Shown here: piece by piece, positions 42,487 to 56,406 of the stretch
How the letters are laid out: every line of letters starts with the position of its first letter
Numbering within the stretch: the stretch's first letter is position 1
Assembly (NCBI RefSeq): GCF_916618755.1
Contig: NZ_CAKAKB010000003.1
Coordinates: 434,001-498,000 of the forward strand
Direction: 5' to 3'
Source of the DNA: Actinotalea sp. Marseille-Q4924
GTDB lineage: Bacteria; Actinomycetota; Actinomycetes; Actinomycetales; Cellulomonadaceae
Length of the DNA: 64,000 bases
Notes under the pieces: generated by a model
What the model saw: the letters and a program-made list of their open reading frames with translations, nothing else
Told to the model about the DNA's origin: nothing
Database searches by the model: none
Made by a program: the position numbers and the translations under genes

Positions 42487-42603
42487 TTACGGCGGTCATA
42501 GCGAAGGGGAAACGCCCGGTCCCATTCCGAACCCGGAAGCTAAGCCCTTCAGCGCCGATGGTACTGCACGGGAGACTGTGTGGGAGAGTAGGTCGCCGCC
42601 GAA
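42487..42603 (+). rRNA. rrf: 5S ribosomal RNA, copy 2
   Basis: Identical to copy 1 as far as read; 117 nt, same spacing from 23S. Confidence 0.96.
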
Positions 42604-42612
42604 CACCCTTTC

Positions 42613-42651
42613 CGTGAAGGGGCCGCCCCTGTGTGGGGTGGCCCCTTCACG
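42613..42651 (+). terminator. Hairpin at end of rrn copy 2
   Basis: Same perfect stem-loop as after copy 1, no T-run. Confidence 0.7.
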
Positions 42652-42725
42652 ATGTCCGCCGGCTGTGCGTCGGGTCGCCCTCGAGGTGGCCCTGGCCGGC
42701 GTGACCCAGACCACCGCGGCGCAGG

Positions 42726-42755
42726 TTGCCTGCGGCGGTGCGGGTCGCGTAACGT
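42726..42755 (+). promoter_or_regulatory. rrn copy 3 promoter P1
   Basis: TTGCCT, 18 bp, TAACGT (42750-42755); identical to the copy 2 promoter. Confidence 0.6.
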
Positions 42756-42875
42756 TGTGCACCGCCCCGCAGGGGAGGAACGAACAGCTCGGCTGGTCGG
42801 TCCCTCGTGAGGGCGACACCCACACCACTGTCCGCGACGTCGTCGTGCGCGCTGGTGTGAGCGGGACCAGGACGT

Positions 42876-42904
42876 TTGACCGGCCTGGGACGGACCGCTA
42901 AAGT
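42876..42904 (+). promoter_or_regulatory. rrn copy 3 promoter P2
   Basis: TTGACC (42876-42881), 17 bp, TAAAGT (42899-42904); identical to the copy 2 promoter. Confidence 0.75.
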
Positions 42905-43174
42905 AGAGAAGTTGCCTCCTGATGGGTCGGAAGATCTGGATGGATGCGCGTCGGATCCTTGAGAACTCAACAGCGTGCCAAAAGTCGATGCCATGTGTCG
43001 TCGTGTTGTGGTTGGTTCACCTTCGGTGGGCTGGTCGTGGTGCGGTGACGTGGTTGAGACGAATGCAAGTCAGTTGATGTCATGCATTTGATCGAGGCCA
43101 GATGATCACGGTCCTTCGGGGCCGCTTCGTGTGTCAGCTCGCTCCTGCTCTTGGGTGGGGGTGGCTTATAGACA

Positions 43175-48150
<4,976 letters not shown>

Positions 48151-48225
48151 ACACATACATGTTGCACGCGTCCACTGTGCGGTTCCCGAGAGACGGTCGG
48201 GAACCCGACTGACAACTCGATAGAG

Positions 48226-48342
48226 TTACGGCGGTCATAGCGAAGGGGAAACGCCCGGTCCCATTCCGAACCCGGAAGCTAAGCCCTTCAGCGCCGATGG
48301 TACTGCACGGGAGACTGTGTGGGAGAGTAGGTCGCCGCCGAA
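48226..48342 (+). rRNA. rrf: 5S ribosomal RNA, copy 3
   Basis: 117 nt, same as the other copies. Sequence diverges from them 9 nt after its end. Confidence 0.96.
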
Positions 48343-48353
48343 CACCCTTTCGA

Positions 48354-48392
48354 GAAAGAGGGCCACCAGTCGGTGGCCCTCTTTCTTGTTTT
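48354..48392 (+). terminator. Rho-independent terminator of the rRNA array
   Basis: Stem GAAAGAGGGCCACC with GGTGGCCCTCTTTC around AGTC, followed by TTGTTTT. Unlike the hairpins after copies 1 and 2 it has a T-rich tail, so it is the strong end of the array. Confidence 0.9.
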
Positions 48393-48480
48393 CCGCCCGG
48401 CTCGTGCCCACAGTGGCACCCGAGCCGGCGAGGTAGGTCCTTGATGTGAGCTGTGACCGTCGGCGATGAGGGAGTGGACC

Positions 48481-50274
48481 GTGAGCACGGACGACGAACG
48501 GAAGGACGCGGGTCTCGGCGAGCGTCGTCCGGATCGCGGCGGGCCGGAGCACCCGGGGCGTACGTCCACGCGTGGTGGACCGGCGACGGGAGGCCCGTCG
48601 TCCGCGGGCGGGCGTGGGTCCTCGCGTGAGAGGTCGTCCGCGCGCGGCTCCCAGCCGGCGGCGGGCCGCGGCGCTGGTGGATCCGTCGGGTCCGGCGGTG
48701 TGGTCGCCGGAGGCCGAGGTTCCGGCGCACCGGAGCGGTCGTCGGGTCGTGATGGCGCCGGGTCCGCCCGTGGAGCGTCGTCACGGGACGAACGTGGGTC
48801 GACCGGTCGTGGGTCCACCGGTCGTTCGACGACGCGGGACGCTGCCTGGCCCGCCGGACGCTCGTCGCGAGCTCCTGGGGGCGGGGGACCCAGCAGTGGT
48901 GCGCGCTCCGGCGCTGAGCGTGGTGGGCGTCCGACGTCGACGGACGGGCCGACCGCCGGGCGGGGCGCGGGCGGTGCCCAGGGACCTGGCGGCCTGGCGC
49001 GCCGTGGTGCCCCTGGTGAGCGATGGGAGCGTCCGGAGCGGAAGAACGATGCCCGCGACGGCGCCGGGCAGGGGGCTCGTCGGTCGGGTCCCTCGTCGCC
49101 GTCGGGGCAGCGTGGGCAGGGAGCGCCCGCTCGTGACCAGCGGGGCGGGCGACCCGCTCGGGTCGAGGGCCGGCAACGCAGCGATGCGGTCGACGGGGGT
49201 GCAGGCGCACCGGCGGGATCCTGGGCCGGTGGCCGGACGTCCGGTCAGGGCGGGAGCCGTTCGGGCCCGCGCGCCGGTGCATCGGGTGCGGGACGTCCGG
49301 ACCGCGGGGGACGTCCGGACCGCGGGGGACGTCCGGACCCGGACCGGGGGGGACGTCCGGACCGCGCCGGAGGTCTCGGGATGTCGGGCTCGGGGGACCG
49401 TCGCGGGGGGTCGCGGGCTGCGGGTCCCGACGCTCGGGAGCCACGGCCGGACGCGGCGGAGGCGCCGCGTGCTGCCGCGCCGGAGCTCCCCGACGACGTG
49501 GTGGCCGCCGATCTGGACCGCACCGTGCGGTCGCGCCTGCGCACGCTGAGCAAGGACAACGCGGACGGCGTCGCACGTCACCTGGTGATGGCCGGACGAC
49601 TCATCGACGAGGAGCCCGAGCTCGCCTACGAGCACGCCCAGGCGGCCGTCCGACGGGCCGGCCGCGTCGATGTGGTGCGCGAGGCGGCGGCGATCGCGGC
49701 GTACCGTACGGGACGCTTCGCGGAGGCGCTGCGCGAGCTCCGGACGGTGCGCCGGCTCAACGGCTCGGACGAGCACCTGCCGCTCATGGCCGACTGCGAG
49801 CGTGGGCTCGGCAGGCCCGAACGCGCGATCGCCCTGGCGTCGGACGACTCGGCGCGTGCGCTGCCGCCGGAGCTCCAGGTCGAGATGGCCATCGTCGTCT
49901 CCGGTGCGCGCCTGGACCTCGCGGAGCCGGACGCCGCGGTGGCCGTGCTGAGCAGCCCGCTGGTCCGCTCGGCCACAGGCGAGGCACGCCTGCGTGTCGC
50001 CCAGGCGCTCGTCGTCGCGCTGCAGGCGGCCGGGCGGGAGGCGGAGGCCGAGCGGCTGGACTCGACGCTGCCCCAGGAGCACGCGACGCCCGACGACGAC
50101 GTCCTCGTCTACGACCTCGAGGACGACCAGGGCGTGGAGGACGACGTGCGCCTCGAGGACGACCAGGACGACCAGGACGAGGGCCAGGAGGCCCTCGCGA
50201 ACGAGGAGCGGGACGAGGCACCGGGGTCGCCGGGTGCCGTCGACGCCCCGACCACGGAGGAGGGACCCGCGTGA
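48481..50274 (+). CDS. RG-rich disordered protein with TPR-like domain and acidic tail
   Basis: A 597-residue protein in three parts. Residues 1-334 are low-complexity, dominated by Gly, Arg, Ser, Pro and Asp with repeated DRGGRP units. Residues 335-530 are helical and TPR-like (ARHLVMAGRLIDEEPELAYEHAQAAVRRAG, split here by helices, then YRTGRFAEALRELRTVRRL). From about 535 it is strongly acidic (LEDD and DDQDDQDEGQ segments). In M. tuberculosis a shorter TPR protein (Rv1691) holds the same place. GTG start with AGGGAG 6 nt upstream; an ATG at 48466 is the alternative. The HAD gene overlaps by 4 bp. Function unknown. Confidence 0.8.
   Translation: MSTDDERKDAGLGERRPDRGGPEHPGRTSTRGGPATGGPSSAGGRGSSRERSSARGSQPAAGRGAGGSVGSGGVVAGGRGSGAPERSSGRDGAGSARGASSRDERGSTGRGSTGRSTTRDAAWPAGRSSRAPGGGGPSSGARSGAERGGRPTSTDGPTAGRGAGGAQGPGGLARRGAPGERWERPERKNDARDGAGQGARRSGPSSPSGQRGQGAPARDQRGGRPARVEGRQRSDAVDGGAGAPAGSWAGGRTSGQGGSRSGPRAGASGAGRPDRGGRPDRGGRPDPDRGGRPDRAGGLGMSGSGDRRGGSRAAGPDAREPRPDAAEAPRAAAPELPDDVVAADLDRTVRSRLRTLSKDNADGVARHLVMAGRLIDEEPELAYEHAQAAVRRAGRVDVVREAAAIAAYRTGRFAEALRELRTVRRLNGSDEHLPLMADCERGLGRPERAIALASDDSARALPPELQVEMAIVVSGARLDLAEPDAAVAVLSSPLVRSATGEARLRVAQALVVALQAAGREAEAERLDSTLPQEHATPDDDVLVYDLEDDQGVEDDVRLEDDQDDQDEGQEALANEERDEAPGSPGAVDAPTTEEGPA
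49291..49368 (+). repeat. 18-bp tandem repeat within the RG-rich coding region
   Basis: GGACGTCCGGACCGCGGG occurs at 49291-49308 and 49309-49326, a longer variant begins at 49327 and a last unit at 49351. It encodes the repeated GRPDRG/GRPDPDRG units and stays in frame. Confidence 0.85.
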
Positions 50275-51278
50275 TGCTGCTCTCGACCGCAACGCCGCTG
50301 GCGGAGGCGTACGACCTGGCGCTCGTCGACCTCGACGGGGTCGCCTACCGCGGGCACGACTCCATCCCTCACGCGTCCGACAGCCTCGCCGAGGCGCGTA
50401 CCCGAGGCATGCGCCTCGTCTTCGTCACGAACAACGCCTCGAGAGAGCCGGAGTCGGTCGCGGACCAGCTCACGGGTCTCGGCATCGCGGCGACGTCGGA
50501 CGAGGTGATGACCGCCGCTCAAGCCGCCGCGGCGCTGCTCCTGCAGCACGTCGAGCGTGGTTCCCGCGTGCTCGTCGTCGGGGGCGCGGGCCTGCTGACG
50601 GCCGTCACGGCCGCGGGCTTCGAGGTCGTGTCGAGTGCGGACGAGGAGCCTGTCGCCGTCGTGCAGGGGTTCGCCCCCACCGTCGGCTGGCGCCAGCTCG
50701 CGGAGGCCGCGTACGCCATCGGGCGCGGCGCGCTCCACATGGCCAGCAACCTCGACCTCTCTTTGCCGACCGAGCGCGGGCTCGCGCCGGGGAACGGGTC
50801 GCTCGTGGGCGCGGTGCGCTCGGCGACGGGCATCACACCGATCAGCGCGGGCAAGCCGCAGCCGGACATGTACCGGCTCGTCGTGGAGCGCAGCGGGGCC
50901 CGCAGCCCGCTCGTCGTGGGGGACCGGCTGGACACGGACCTCGGCGGTGCGGTCGCGGCGGGTTACCCGGGCCTGCACGTCCTCACCGGTGTGAGCTCGG
51001 CCCGGGACGCGGTCCTCGCGCCGGCGACCGAGCGCCCCTCCTACCTCGCGGCGGATCTGCGCGGCCTGCTCGAGCCGCACGAGGCGCCGTCCGAGCGGGC
51101 CGGCTGGTGGACGCTCGGTGAGGCCGCGGCGCGGGTCGTCGACGGACGTCTGGAGCTGGACGACCGCTCCGCCGGCGTGGACGCCGCCCGAGTGGCGTGC
51201 TCCGCCGTGTGGCAGGCGGTCGACGCGGGCACGGACGTCGAGCCCACGAGCGTCCCCGAGCTGGCTGTCGGCGGCTGA
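50271..51278 (+). CDS. HAD-superfamily phosphatase, subfamily IIA (NagD-like)
   Basis: A 335-residue HAD hydrolase. Nucleophile motif I is LALVDLDGVAYRG with Asp20 and Asp22; motif II FVTNNAS, motif III Lys in SAGKPQPDMY and motif IV VVGDRLDTDLGGAVAAG. The C2-type cap lies between motifs II and III. Likely a small-molecule phosphatase (4-nitrophenylphosphatase/glycerol-phosphate type). The last 70 residues after ADLRGLL are an extra C-terminal region also seen in actinobacterial relatives. Corresponds in order to M. tuberculosis Rv1692. Confidence 0.88.
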   Translation: MMLLSTATPLAEAYDLALVDLDGVAYRGHDSIPHASDSLAEARTRGMRLVFVTNNASREPESVADQLTGLGIAATSDEVMTAAQAAAALLLQHVERGSRVLVVGGAGLLTAVTAAGFEVVSSADEEPVAVVQGFAPTVGWRQLAEAAYAIGRGALHMASNLDLSLPTERGLAPGNGSLVGAVRSATGITPISAGKPQPDMYRLVVERSGARSPLVVGDRLDTDLGGAVAAGYPGLHVLTGVSSARDAVLAPATERPSYLAADLRGLLEPHEAPSERAGWWTLGEAAARVVDGRLELDDRSAGVDAARVACSAVWQAVDAGTDVEPTSVPELAVGG

Positions 51279-51333
51279 GCGATCCGCGGCCGTCGCCGCT
51301 GTGGGTCACGGCGTGCGTGCCACCGCCGGACGG

Positions 51334-51339
51334 TAGCGT
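51334..51339 (+). promoter_or_regulatory. Possible -10 element (TAGCGT) for the tlyA-nadK-recN operon
   Basis: TAGCGT lies in the 174-bp gap after the HAD gene; it would give a leader of about 105 nt. No clear -35, so the call is weak. Nothing else is recognised in the gap. Confidence 0.3.
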
Positions 51340-51452
51340 GGTGCGACGTCGGGGCCCGGCCGTCCGCGACGGCGGCGCGTCGCGTCTGGCTTCTGACGAC
51401 CTGAACCGATCGAGGGCCCGGTGCCGGACAGGCTCGTGGCTGAGGAGGATGC

Positions 51453-51611
51453 GTGACGGATCTCCCCGGTGCCGAGACGGGTGATGCAGCGGTCGACGAG
51501 GCGCTGCGCAGCCTGGAGGGCCTGGAGCAGCGCGCCGTGCGCGAGCACGTGGTCGCGTTCGACGCGGTGCACCGGGCGCTCTCCGACCGTCTCGCCGAGG
51601 GACAGGCGTGA
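51453..51611 (+). CDS. Small conserved-position protein upstream of tlyA
   Basis: A 52-residue acidic helical protein (TDLPGAETGD, then DEALRSLEGLEQRAVREHV). It has a strong GAGGAGG ribosome binding site at 51442-51448 before the GTG, and its stop overlaps the tlyA GTG by 4 bp. A small gene (Rv1693) sits in the same place in M. tuberculosis, so it is a real gene. Function unknown. Confidence 0.8.
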   Translation: MTDLPGAETGDAAVDEALRSLEGLEQRAVREHVVAFDAVHRALSDRLAEGQA

Positions 51612-52534
51612 CGGTGACGGCGGTGCGGCTCGACGCGGAGCTCGTCCGCCGTGGACTCGCACGGTCGCGGACGCGTGCCGCTGCACTCGTCCACGACGGC
51701 AGGGTGACCGTCGACGGCGCCGTGGCGCGCAAGTCCGCCCAGTCCGTGCCGGACGCCGCCGAGATCGTCGTGGTCGACCAGGACGACGACGTGTCGCGGG
51801 GCGCTCGGAAGCTGTCGGGTGCGCTCGCCGCCGTCGCCGCACTCGCGCCGCCCGGTCTGCCGGTGGGCGGTGCCCGATGCCTCGACGCCGGCGCGTCGAC
51901 AGGTGGCTTCACGCAGGTGCTGCTGCGGGGCGGAGCCGCCCACGTCCTCGCCGTGGACGTCGGCCACGGCCAGCTGGACCCACTGGTCGCGAGCGACCCC
52001 CGGGTCACCGCGGTCGAGGGCGTCAACGTCCGCGACCTCGACCTCGCCGCGCTGAGGGCCTCCGTGGCGGGCGCCCCGTCCCACCTCGGCGACCCGGTCG
52101 ACCTGGTCGTGGCAGACCTCTCGTTCATCTCGCTTCGGACGGTCGTGCCGGCGCTCGTGCGCGCAACGCGGCCGGGGGGCCGGCTGCTCGTGCTCGTCAA
52201 GCCGCAGTTCGAGGTCGGTCGCGAGCGTCTCGGGCGTGGCGGCGTCGTCGTCTCGCCCGAGCTGCGTGCCGAGGCGGTCACGGTGGTCGCCGACGCCCTG
52301 GAGGACGCGGGTGTCCGGGTCCTCGCCGTCGTCCCGAGCGGACTGGCAGGCGAGTCGGGGAACCGGGAGTACTTCCTGTGGGGCGAGCGCGCCGCGTCGC
52401 CCCTGCCCACGGTGACGCCCGGGCAGTCCGAGAACCGAGCTGCTCTCGTCCGCCGCGCCGTCGTCGGGGCGGAGCCCGTCGTGCTCGAGGCCCTTGACGG
52501 GCTGGCTGCGGACCGGGGCGGTGGTGGCACATGA
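51608..52534 (+). CDS. tlyA: 16S/23S rRNA 2'-O-methyltransferase TlyA
   Basis: A 308-residue methyltransferase that in mycobacteria modifies C1409 of 16S and C1920 of 23S and so enables capreomycin sensitivity. An S4 RNA-binding domain (about 3-62, RLDAELVRRGLARSRTRAA) is followed by an FtsJ-like Rossmann domain with the AdoMet motif LDAGASTGGFTQVLL and the catalytic VVADLSFISLR and LVKPQFEVGRERL segments. The tetrapeptide linker between the domains is intact. Acts on rRNA encoded just upstream. Confidence 0.94.
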   Translation: MTVTAVRLDAELVRRGLARSRTRAAALVHDGRVTVDGAVARKSAQSVPDAAEIVVVDQDDDVSRGARKLSGALAAVAALAPPGLPVGGARCLDAGASTGGFTQVLLRGGAAHVLAVDVGHGQLDPLVASDPRVTAVEGVNVRDLDLAALRASVAGAPSHLGDPVDLVVADLSFISLRTVVPALVRATRPGGRLLVLVKPQFEVGRERLGRGGVVVSPELRAEAVTVVADALEDAGVRVLAVVPSGLAGESGNREYFLWGERAASPLPTVTPGQSENRAALVRRAVVGAEPVVLEALDGLAADRGGGGT

Positions 52535-53448
52535 ACCGCTCCGTCCTCCTGGTCACGCACAGCGGTCGGGCCGAAGCGGTTCACGCGGCGGAGGAGGCCC
52601 GGCTCGCCCTGCAGGACGTCGGCATGACGATCATCGACGAGTCCGGCTCGGCCGGTGCGTCCGGCGTCGAGATGGTCGTGGTGCTGGGCGGTGACGGCAC
52701 GATCCTGCGCGCGGCCGAGCTCACGCGCGGGACCGGCGTCCCGCTGCTGGGCGTCAACCTCGGCCACGTGGGGTTCCTCGCGGAGAGCGAGCGGGAGGAC
52801 ATCCACGAGGCCGCGCGCCGGATCGCGGCGCGCGAGTACGACGTGGAGGAGCGACGGACGGTCGACGTCAGGGTGCTGCGGCCGGACGGTGTCGTGACGA
52901 CGGGGTGGGCGATCAACGAGGCCACGGTGGAGAAGGCCGACCGGGCCCGCATGGTGGAGGTCGTCGTCGAGGTGGACGGTCGACCGCTGTCCTCCTTCGG
53001 CTGCGACGGCGTCGTCATGGCGACCTCGACCGGGTCCACGGCCCATGCCTTCTCGGCCGGCGGGCCGGTCGTCTGGCCCGACGTCGACGCCACGCTGCTC
53101 GTGCCGGTCTCGGCCCACGCCCTCTTCGCGCGCCCGATCGTCGTCGGGCCGTCGTCGGTGCTCGCCGTGGAGATCCTCACGCGGTCGGGCAGCCCGGGCG
53201 TCCTCACCTGCGACGGACGGCGCAAGGAGGACCTGCCCGTCGGCACGCGTGTCGAGGTGCGCCGCGGCAGCGAGTCCGTACGGCTCGCGCGCATGAGCCA
53301 CGCGCCGTTCACCGACCGGCTCGTGTCCCGGTTCGCGCTGCCCGTGACCGGCTGGCGAGGGCGCGGGCCCAACGGGACGGCGGCGCGCGACGGCGGCGGC
53401 ACCCGTGGCACCGGCGTGGCGGGCGCGACCCCGGAGGACGGCCGGTGA
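52531..53448 (+). CDS. nadK: NAD kinase
   Basis: ATP- or polyphosphate-dependent NAD kinase of 305 aa making NADP. Motif GGDG is at 53-56 in VVLGGDGTILRAAEL; NEATVEKADRARM and CDGVVMATSTGSTAHAFSAGGP are the other conserved blocks. It has a non-conserved Gly/Thr-rich tail of about 30 residues. Start overlaps tlyA and stop overlaps recN, both by 4 bp. Confidence 0.95.
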   Translation: MNRSVLLVTHSGRAEAVHAAEEARLALQDVGMTIIDESGSAGASGVEMVVVLGGDGTILRAAELTRGTGVPLLGVNLGHVGFLAESEREDIHEAARRIAAREYDVEERRTVDVRVLRPDGVVTTGWAINEATVEKADRARMVEVVVEVDGRPLSSFGCDGVVMATSTGSTAHAFSAGGPVVWPDVDATLLVPVSAHALFARPIVVGPSSVLAVEILTRSGSPGVLTCDGRRKEDLPVGTRVEVRRGSESVRLARMSHAPFTDRLVSRFALPVTGWRGRGPNGTAARDGGGTRGTGVAGATPEDGR

Positions 53449-55166
53449 TCGAGGAGATCCGGATCGAGGACCTCGGCGTCATCGGGCGGGCCCACGTCCC
53501 GCTCGCCCCGGGCCTGACGGCCATCACGGGCGAGACCGGGGCGGGCAAGACGATGGTGCTGACCGGGCTGGCGCTGCTGCTGGGACGCCGCGCGGACGCC
53601 GCGACCGTCCGGGTCGGTGCCCGCCAGGCCACTGCCGAGGGGTGCTTCGTCCTCGACCCGGCGTCCCCCGTGCTGGCCCGTGCGCGGGAGGCGGGCGCGG
53701 CGGTGGACGACGACGGCACGCTCGTCGCCGTCCGCACCGTGGCCGCGCAGGGACGTTCCCGCGCCTTCCTCGGGGGCCGCAGCGTGCCGCAGGCCGTCCT
53801 GGCGGAGGTCGCGGAGGAGCTCGTCACCGTCCACGGGCAGGCGGACCAGATCCGGCTCCGGTCTCCCCGCCGGCAGCGGGAGGCGATCGACGCGTTCGCC
53901 GGAGCCGACCACCTCGGCCGTCTCGCGGAGTACCGGCGGCGCTGGGCCGAGCGGCAGGAGCTGCAGGCGGACCTCGACGACCTCGTCGAGCACGCGCAGG
54001 AGAGGGACCGCGAGGCGGAGCTGCTGCGGATCGGCCTGGCCGAGATCGAGCGCGTCGACCCGCAGCCCGACGAGGACGTCGCGCTCGCGGCCGAGTCCGA
54101 GCGGCTCGGGCACGCCGAGGACCTGCGCATGGCGGCGTCGACGGCGTACCTGGCGCTGGCGGGCGACGACGGCGGACCTCCGGGCGCCGGCGCCGTCCTG
54201 GACGTCGACCGAGCACGTCGGCTGCTCGAGCAGGCGGCCGTCCACGACGAGGAGCTCGGCAGGCTCGCCACCCGGGTGGCGGAGGTGGGGTACCTCCTCG
54301 ACGAGGTGGCGAGCGACCTGGCGGGCTACGTGGACGGCCTGCAGGCCGACCCCTCGCGGCTCGAGGCGGTGCAGCAGCGACGCTCGGAGCTGACGACGCT
54401 GGCCCGTGCGCACGGCGGCACGGTCGCGGCCGCGCTGGACTGGGCGCGGGAGTCCGGCCTGCGGCTCCTGGAGCTGGACGGGTCCGGGGACCGGACCGCA
54501 TCGGTCCGGGCGCGGCTCGCCGAGGCGGACGACGCGCTGAGCCTCCTGGCGGGGGAGATCACGGCGGCCCGTGCCGAGGCCGCCCGCAGCCTGGCTGAAG
54601 CGGTCACCGCCGAGCTGGAAGGCCTGGCGATGTCCGGGAGCTCGCTGGAGGTCCGGCTGACGTCCGTCGACCCTGCCGGCCCGTGGGGCGCGGAGGAGGT
54701 CGAGATGCACCTCGTGCCGCACGCCGGGGCCCCGGGGCGGCCGCTCGGGCAGGGCGCGTCGGGCGGTGAGCTGTCCCGCGTCATGCTCGCGATCGAGGTC
54801 GCGCTGGCCACTGCGGAGGACTCCGGTGCGGTGCGGCCCCCGACCTTCGTCTTCGACGAGGTCGACGCGGGGGTCGGTGGTCGGGCCGCGGTCGAGGTCG
54901 GCCGTCGCCTCGCCGAGCTCTCGCGCCAGGCCCAGGTCGTCGTCGTCACGCACCTCGCCCAGGTCGCCGCGTTCGCGGACCGGCAGCTCGTCGTCACGAA
55001 GAGCAGCGGTGCCGACGGCGACGTCGTCACCGTGTCCGACGTGCGTGAGGTGACCGGTGACGACCGCGTCGCCGAGCTCGCTCGCATGCTCTCGGGACAG
55101 GAGGACTCGACGGCCGCGCTCGAGCATGCCGCTGAGCTCCTCGAGCGGTCCACCGTGGGACGATGA
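53445..55166 (+). CDS. recN: DNA repair protein RecN
   Basis: SMC-like ATPase (573 aa) for double-strand-break repair. Walker A GETGAGKT is at 29-36; the middle (about 160-400) is a long coiled coil interrupted near 215; the C-terminal half-ATPase carries the signature GASGGELSRVMLAIEVAL, Walker B FVFDEVDAGVGG and VTHLAQVAAFADRQ. Two conserved RecN motifs (LVTVHGQADQIRL and others) confirm the family. GTG start, 4-bp overlap with nadK. Confidence 0.95.
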   Translation: MIEEIRIEDLGVIGRAHVPLAPGLTAITGETGAGKTMVLTGLALLLGRRADAATVRVGARQATAEGCFVLDPASPVLARAREAGAAVDDDGTLVAVRTVAAQGRSRAFLGGRSVPQAVLAEVAEELVTVHGQADQIRLRSPRRQREAIDAFAGADHLGRLAEYRRRWAERQELQADLDDLVEHAQERDREAELLRIGLAEIERVDPQPDEDVALAAESERLGHAEDLRMAASTAYLALAGDDGGPPGAGAVLDVDRARRLLEQAAVHDEELGRLATRVAEVGYLLDEVASDLAGYVDGLQADPSRLEAVQQRRSELTTLARAHGGTVAAALDWARESGLRLLELDGSGDRTASVRARLAEADDALSLLAGEITAARAEAARSLAEAVTAELEGLAMSGSSLEVRLTSVDPAGPWGAEEVEMHLVPHAGAPGRPLGQGASGGELSRVMLAIEVALATAEDSGAVRPPTFVFDEVDAGVGGRAAVEVGRRLAELSRQAQVVVVTHLAQVAAFADRQLVVTKSSGADGDVVTVSDVREVTGDDRVAELARMLSGQEDSTAALEHAAELLERSTVGR

Positions 55167-55172
55167 CGCCCG

Positions 55173-56366
55173 ATGAGTCCACTGAAGCGACGCCGGCAGG
55201 ACGTGCCGGCCACTGAACCAGGCCTGCACGGAGTCGTCCGCGTCGACTCGCGGACCAAGAACCTCACCAAGCGTCTACGCCCCGGCGACGTCGCGGTGAT
55301 CGACCACCTCGACATCGACCGCGTCTCGGCCGAGGCCCTCGTGGCGTGCCGGCCCGTCGCGGTGCTCAACGCCGCGCGCAGCACCTCCGGCCGGTACCCC
55401 AACCTCGGGCCGGAGATCCTCGTCGACGCCGGCGTCACGCTCGTCGACGACCTGGGACCGGACGTGCTCGGGCTCGTCGAGGGTCGGCGGGTCCGGGTCG
55501 TCGACGGCGCCGTCTACGACGGGGAGCGGCTGGTCGCGGAGGGCTCGGTCCAGGACCCCGCCACGATCGCGGCAGCGATGGAGGAGGCTCGTGCGGGCCT
55601 CGCCGTCCAGCTCGAGGCCTTCGCCGCCAACACCATGGACTACCTCCGGCGCGAGCGGGAGCTGCTGCTGGATGGCGTGGGCGTGCCGGACGTCCGCACG
55701 CGGATCGACGGCCGCCAGGTGCTCATCGTGGTGCGGGGGTACCACTACAAGGAGGACCTGGTCGTCCTGCGGCCCTACATCAAGGAGTACCGGCCCGTCC
55801 TCATCGGCGTGGACGGCGGAGCGGACGCGATCATCGAGGCCGGCTGGGTGCCGGACATGATCGTCGGCGACATGGACTCCGTGTCCGACCGCGCGCTCAC
55901 CTGTGGTGCCGAGATCGTGGTCCACGCCTACCGGGACGGCCGAGCCCCGGGTGTCGAGCGGGTGGAGAAGCTCGGCGTCGACCCCGTCGTCTTCCCCGCG
56001 ACCGGAACGAGCGAGGACGTGGCGATGCTCCTCGCCGACGACAAGGGCGCGGAGCTCATCGTCGCGGTCGGGACCCACGCGACCCTCGTGGAGTTCCTGG
56101 ACAAGGGGCGCTCCGGCATGGCCAGCACCTTCCTCACGCGCCTGCGCGTCGGGGGCAAGCTCATCGACGCCAAGGGCGTCTCCCGGCTCTACCGCCACCG
56201 CATCTCCACGTGGCAGCTCGTGCTCCTGCTCTTCGCCGGCCTCTTCGCCCTCGGCGTCGCGCTCGCCTCCACCGTGGCGGGCCAGACCCTCTTCGGGCTC
56301 GTCGGCGCACGCCTGGACGACCTGTGGTCCGGGCTCAACACCCTGTTCGGCGGTGGGCCGTCGTGA
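55173..56366 (+). CDS. steA: SteA-like cytokinesis protein (thiamine-pyrophosphokinase-like fold)
   Basis: A 397-residue protein matching corynebacterial SteA (M. tuberculosis Rv1697). It begins with a basic N-terminus and the conserved GVVRVDSRTKNLTKRLRPGDVAVIDH; a central thiamine-pyrophosphokinase-like domain has VLIGVDGGADAI, VGDMDSVSD and PATGTSEDVAML; a transmembrane helix near the C-terminus (WQLVLLLFAGLFALGVAL, about 345-365) anchors it. SteA works with SteB in septum peptidoglycan cleavage control in Corynebacterium; it is inference that it does so here. Starts 6 bp after recN. Confidence 0.85.
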   Translation: MSPLKRRRQDVPATEPGLHGVVRVDSRTKNLTKRLRPGDVAVIDHLDIDRVSAEALVACRPVAVLNAARSTSGRYPNLGPEILVDAGVTLVDDLGPDVLGLVEGRRVRVVDGAVYDGERLVAEGSVQDPATIAAAMEEARAGLAVQLEAFAANTMDYLRRERELLLDGVGVPDVRTRIDGRQVLIVVRGYHYKEDLVVLRPYIKEYRPVLIGVDGGADAIIEAGWVPDMIVGDMDSVSDRALTCGAEIVVHAYRDGRAPGVERVEKLGVDPVVFPATGTSEDVAMLLADDKGAELIVAVGTHATLVEFLDKGRSGMASTFLTRLRVGGKLIDAKGVSRLYRHRISTWQLVLLLFAGLFALGVALASTVAGQTLFGLVGARLDDLWSGLNTLFGGGPS

Positions 56367-56406
56367 CGTCCGCCCTCTGCTCCGCCCCCGACCGAGGACT
56401 GACCCC

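Noticed and set aside
49291-49371. CRISPR-like repeat
   Set aside because: The repeats are contiguous 18-bp units without spacers and remain in one coding frame.
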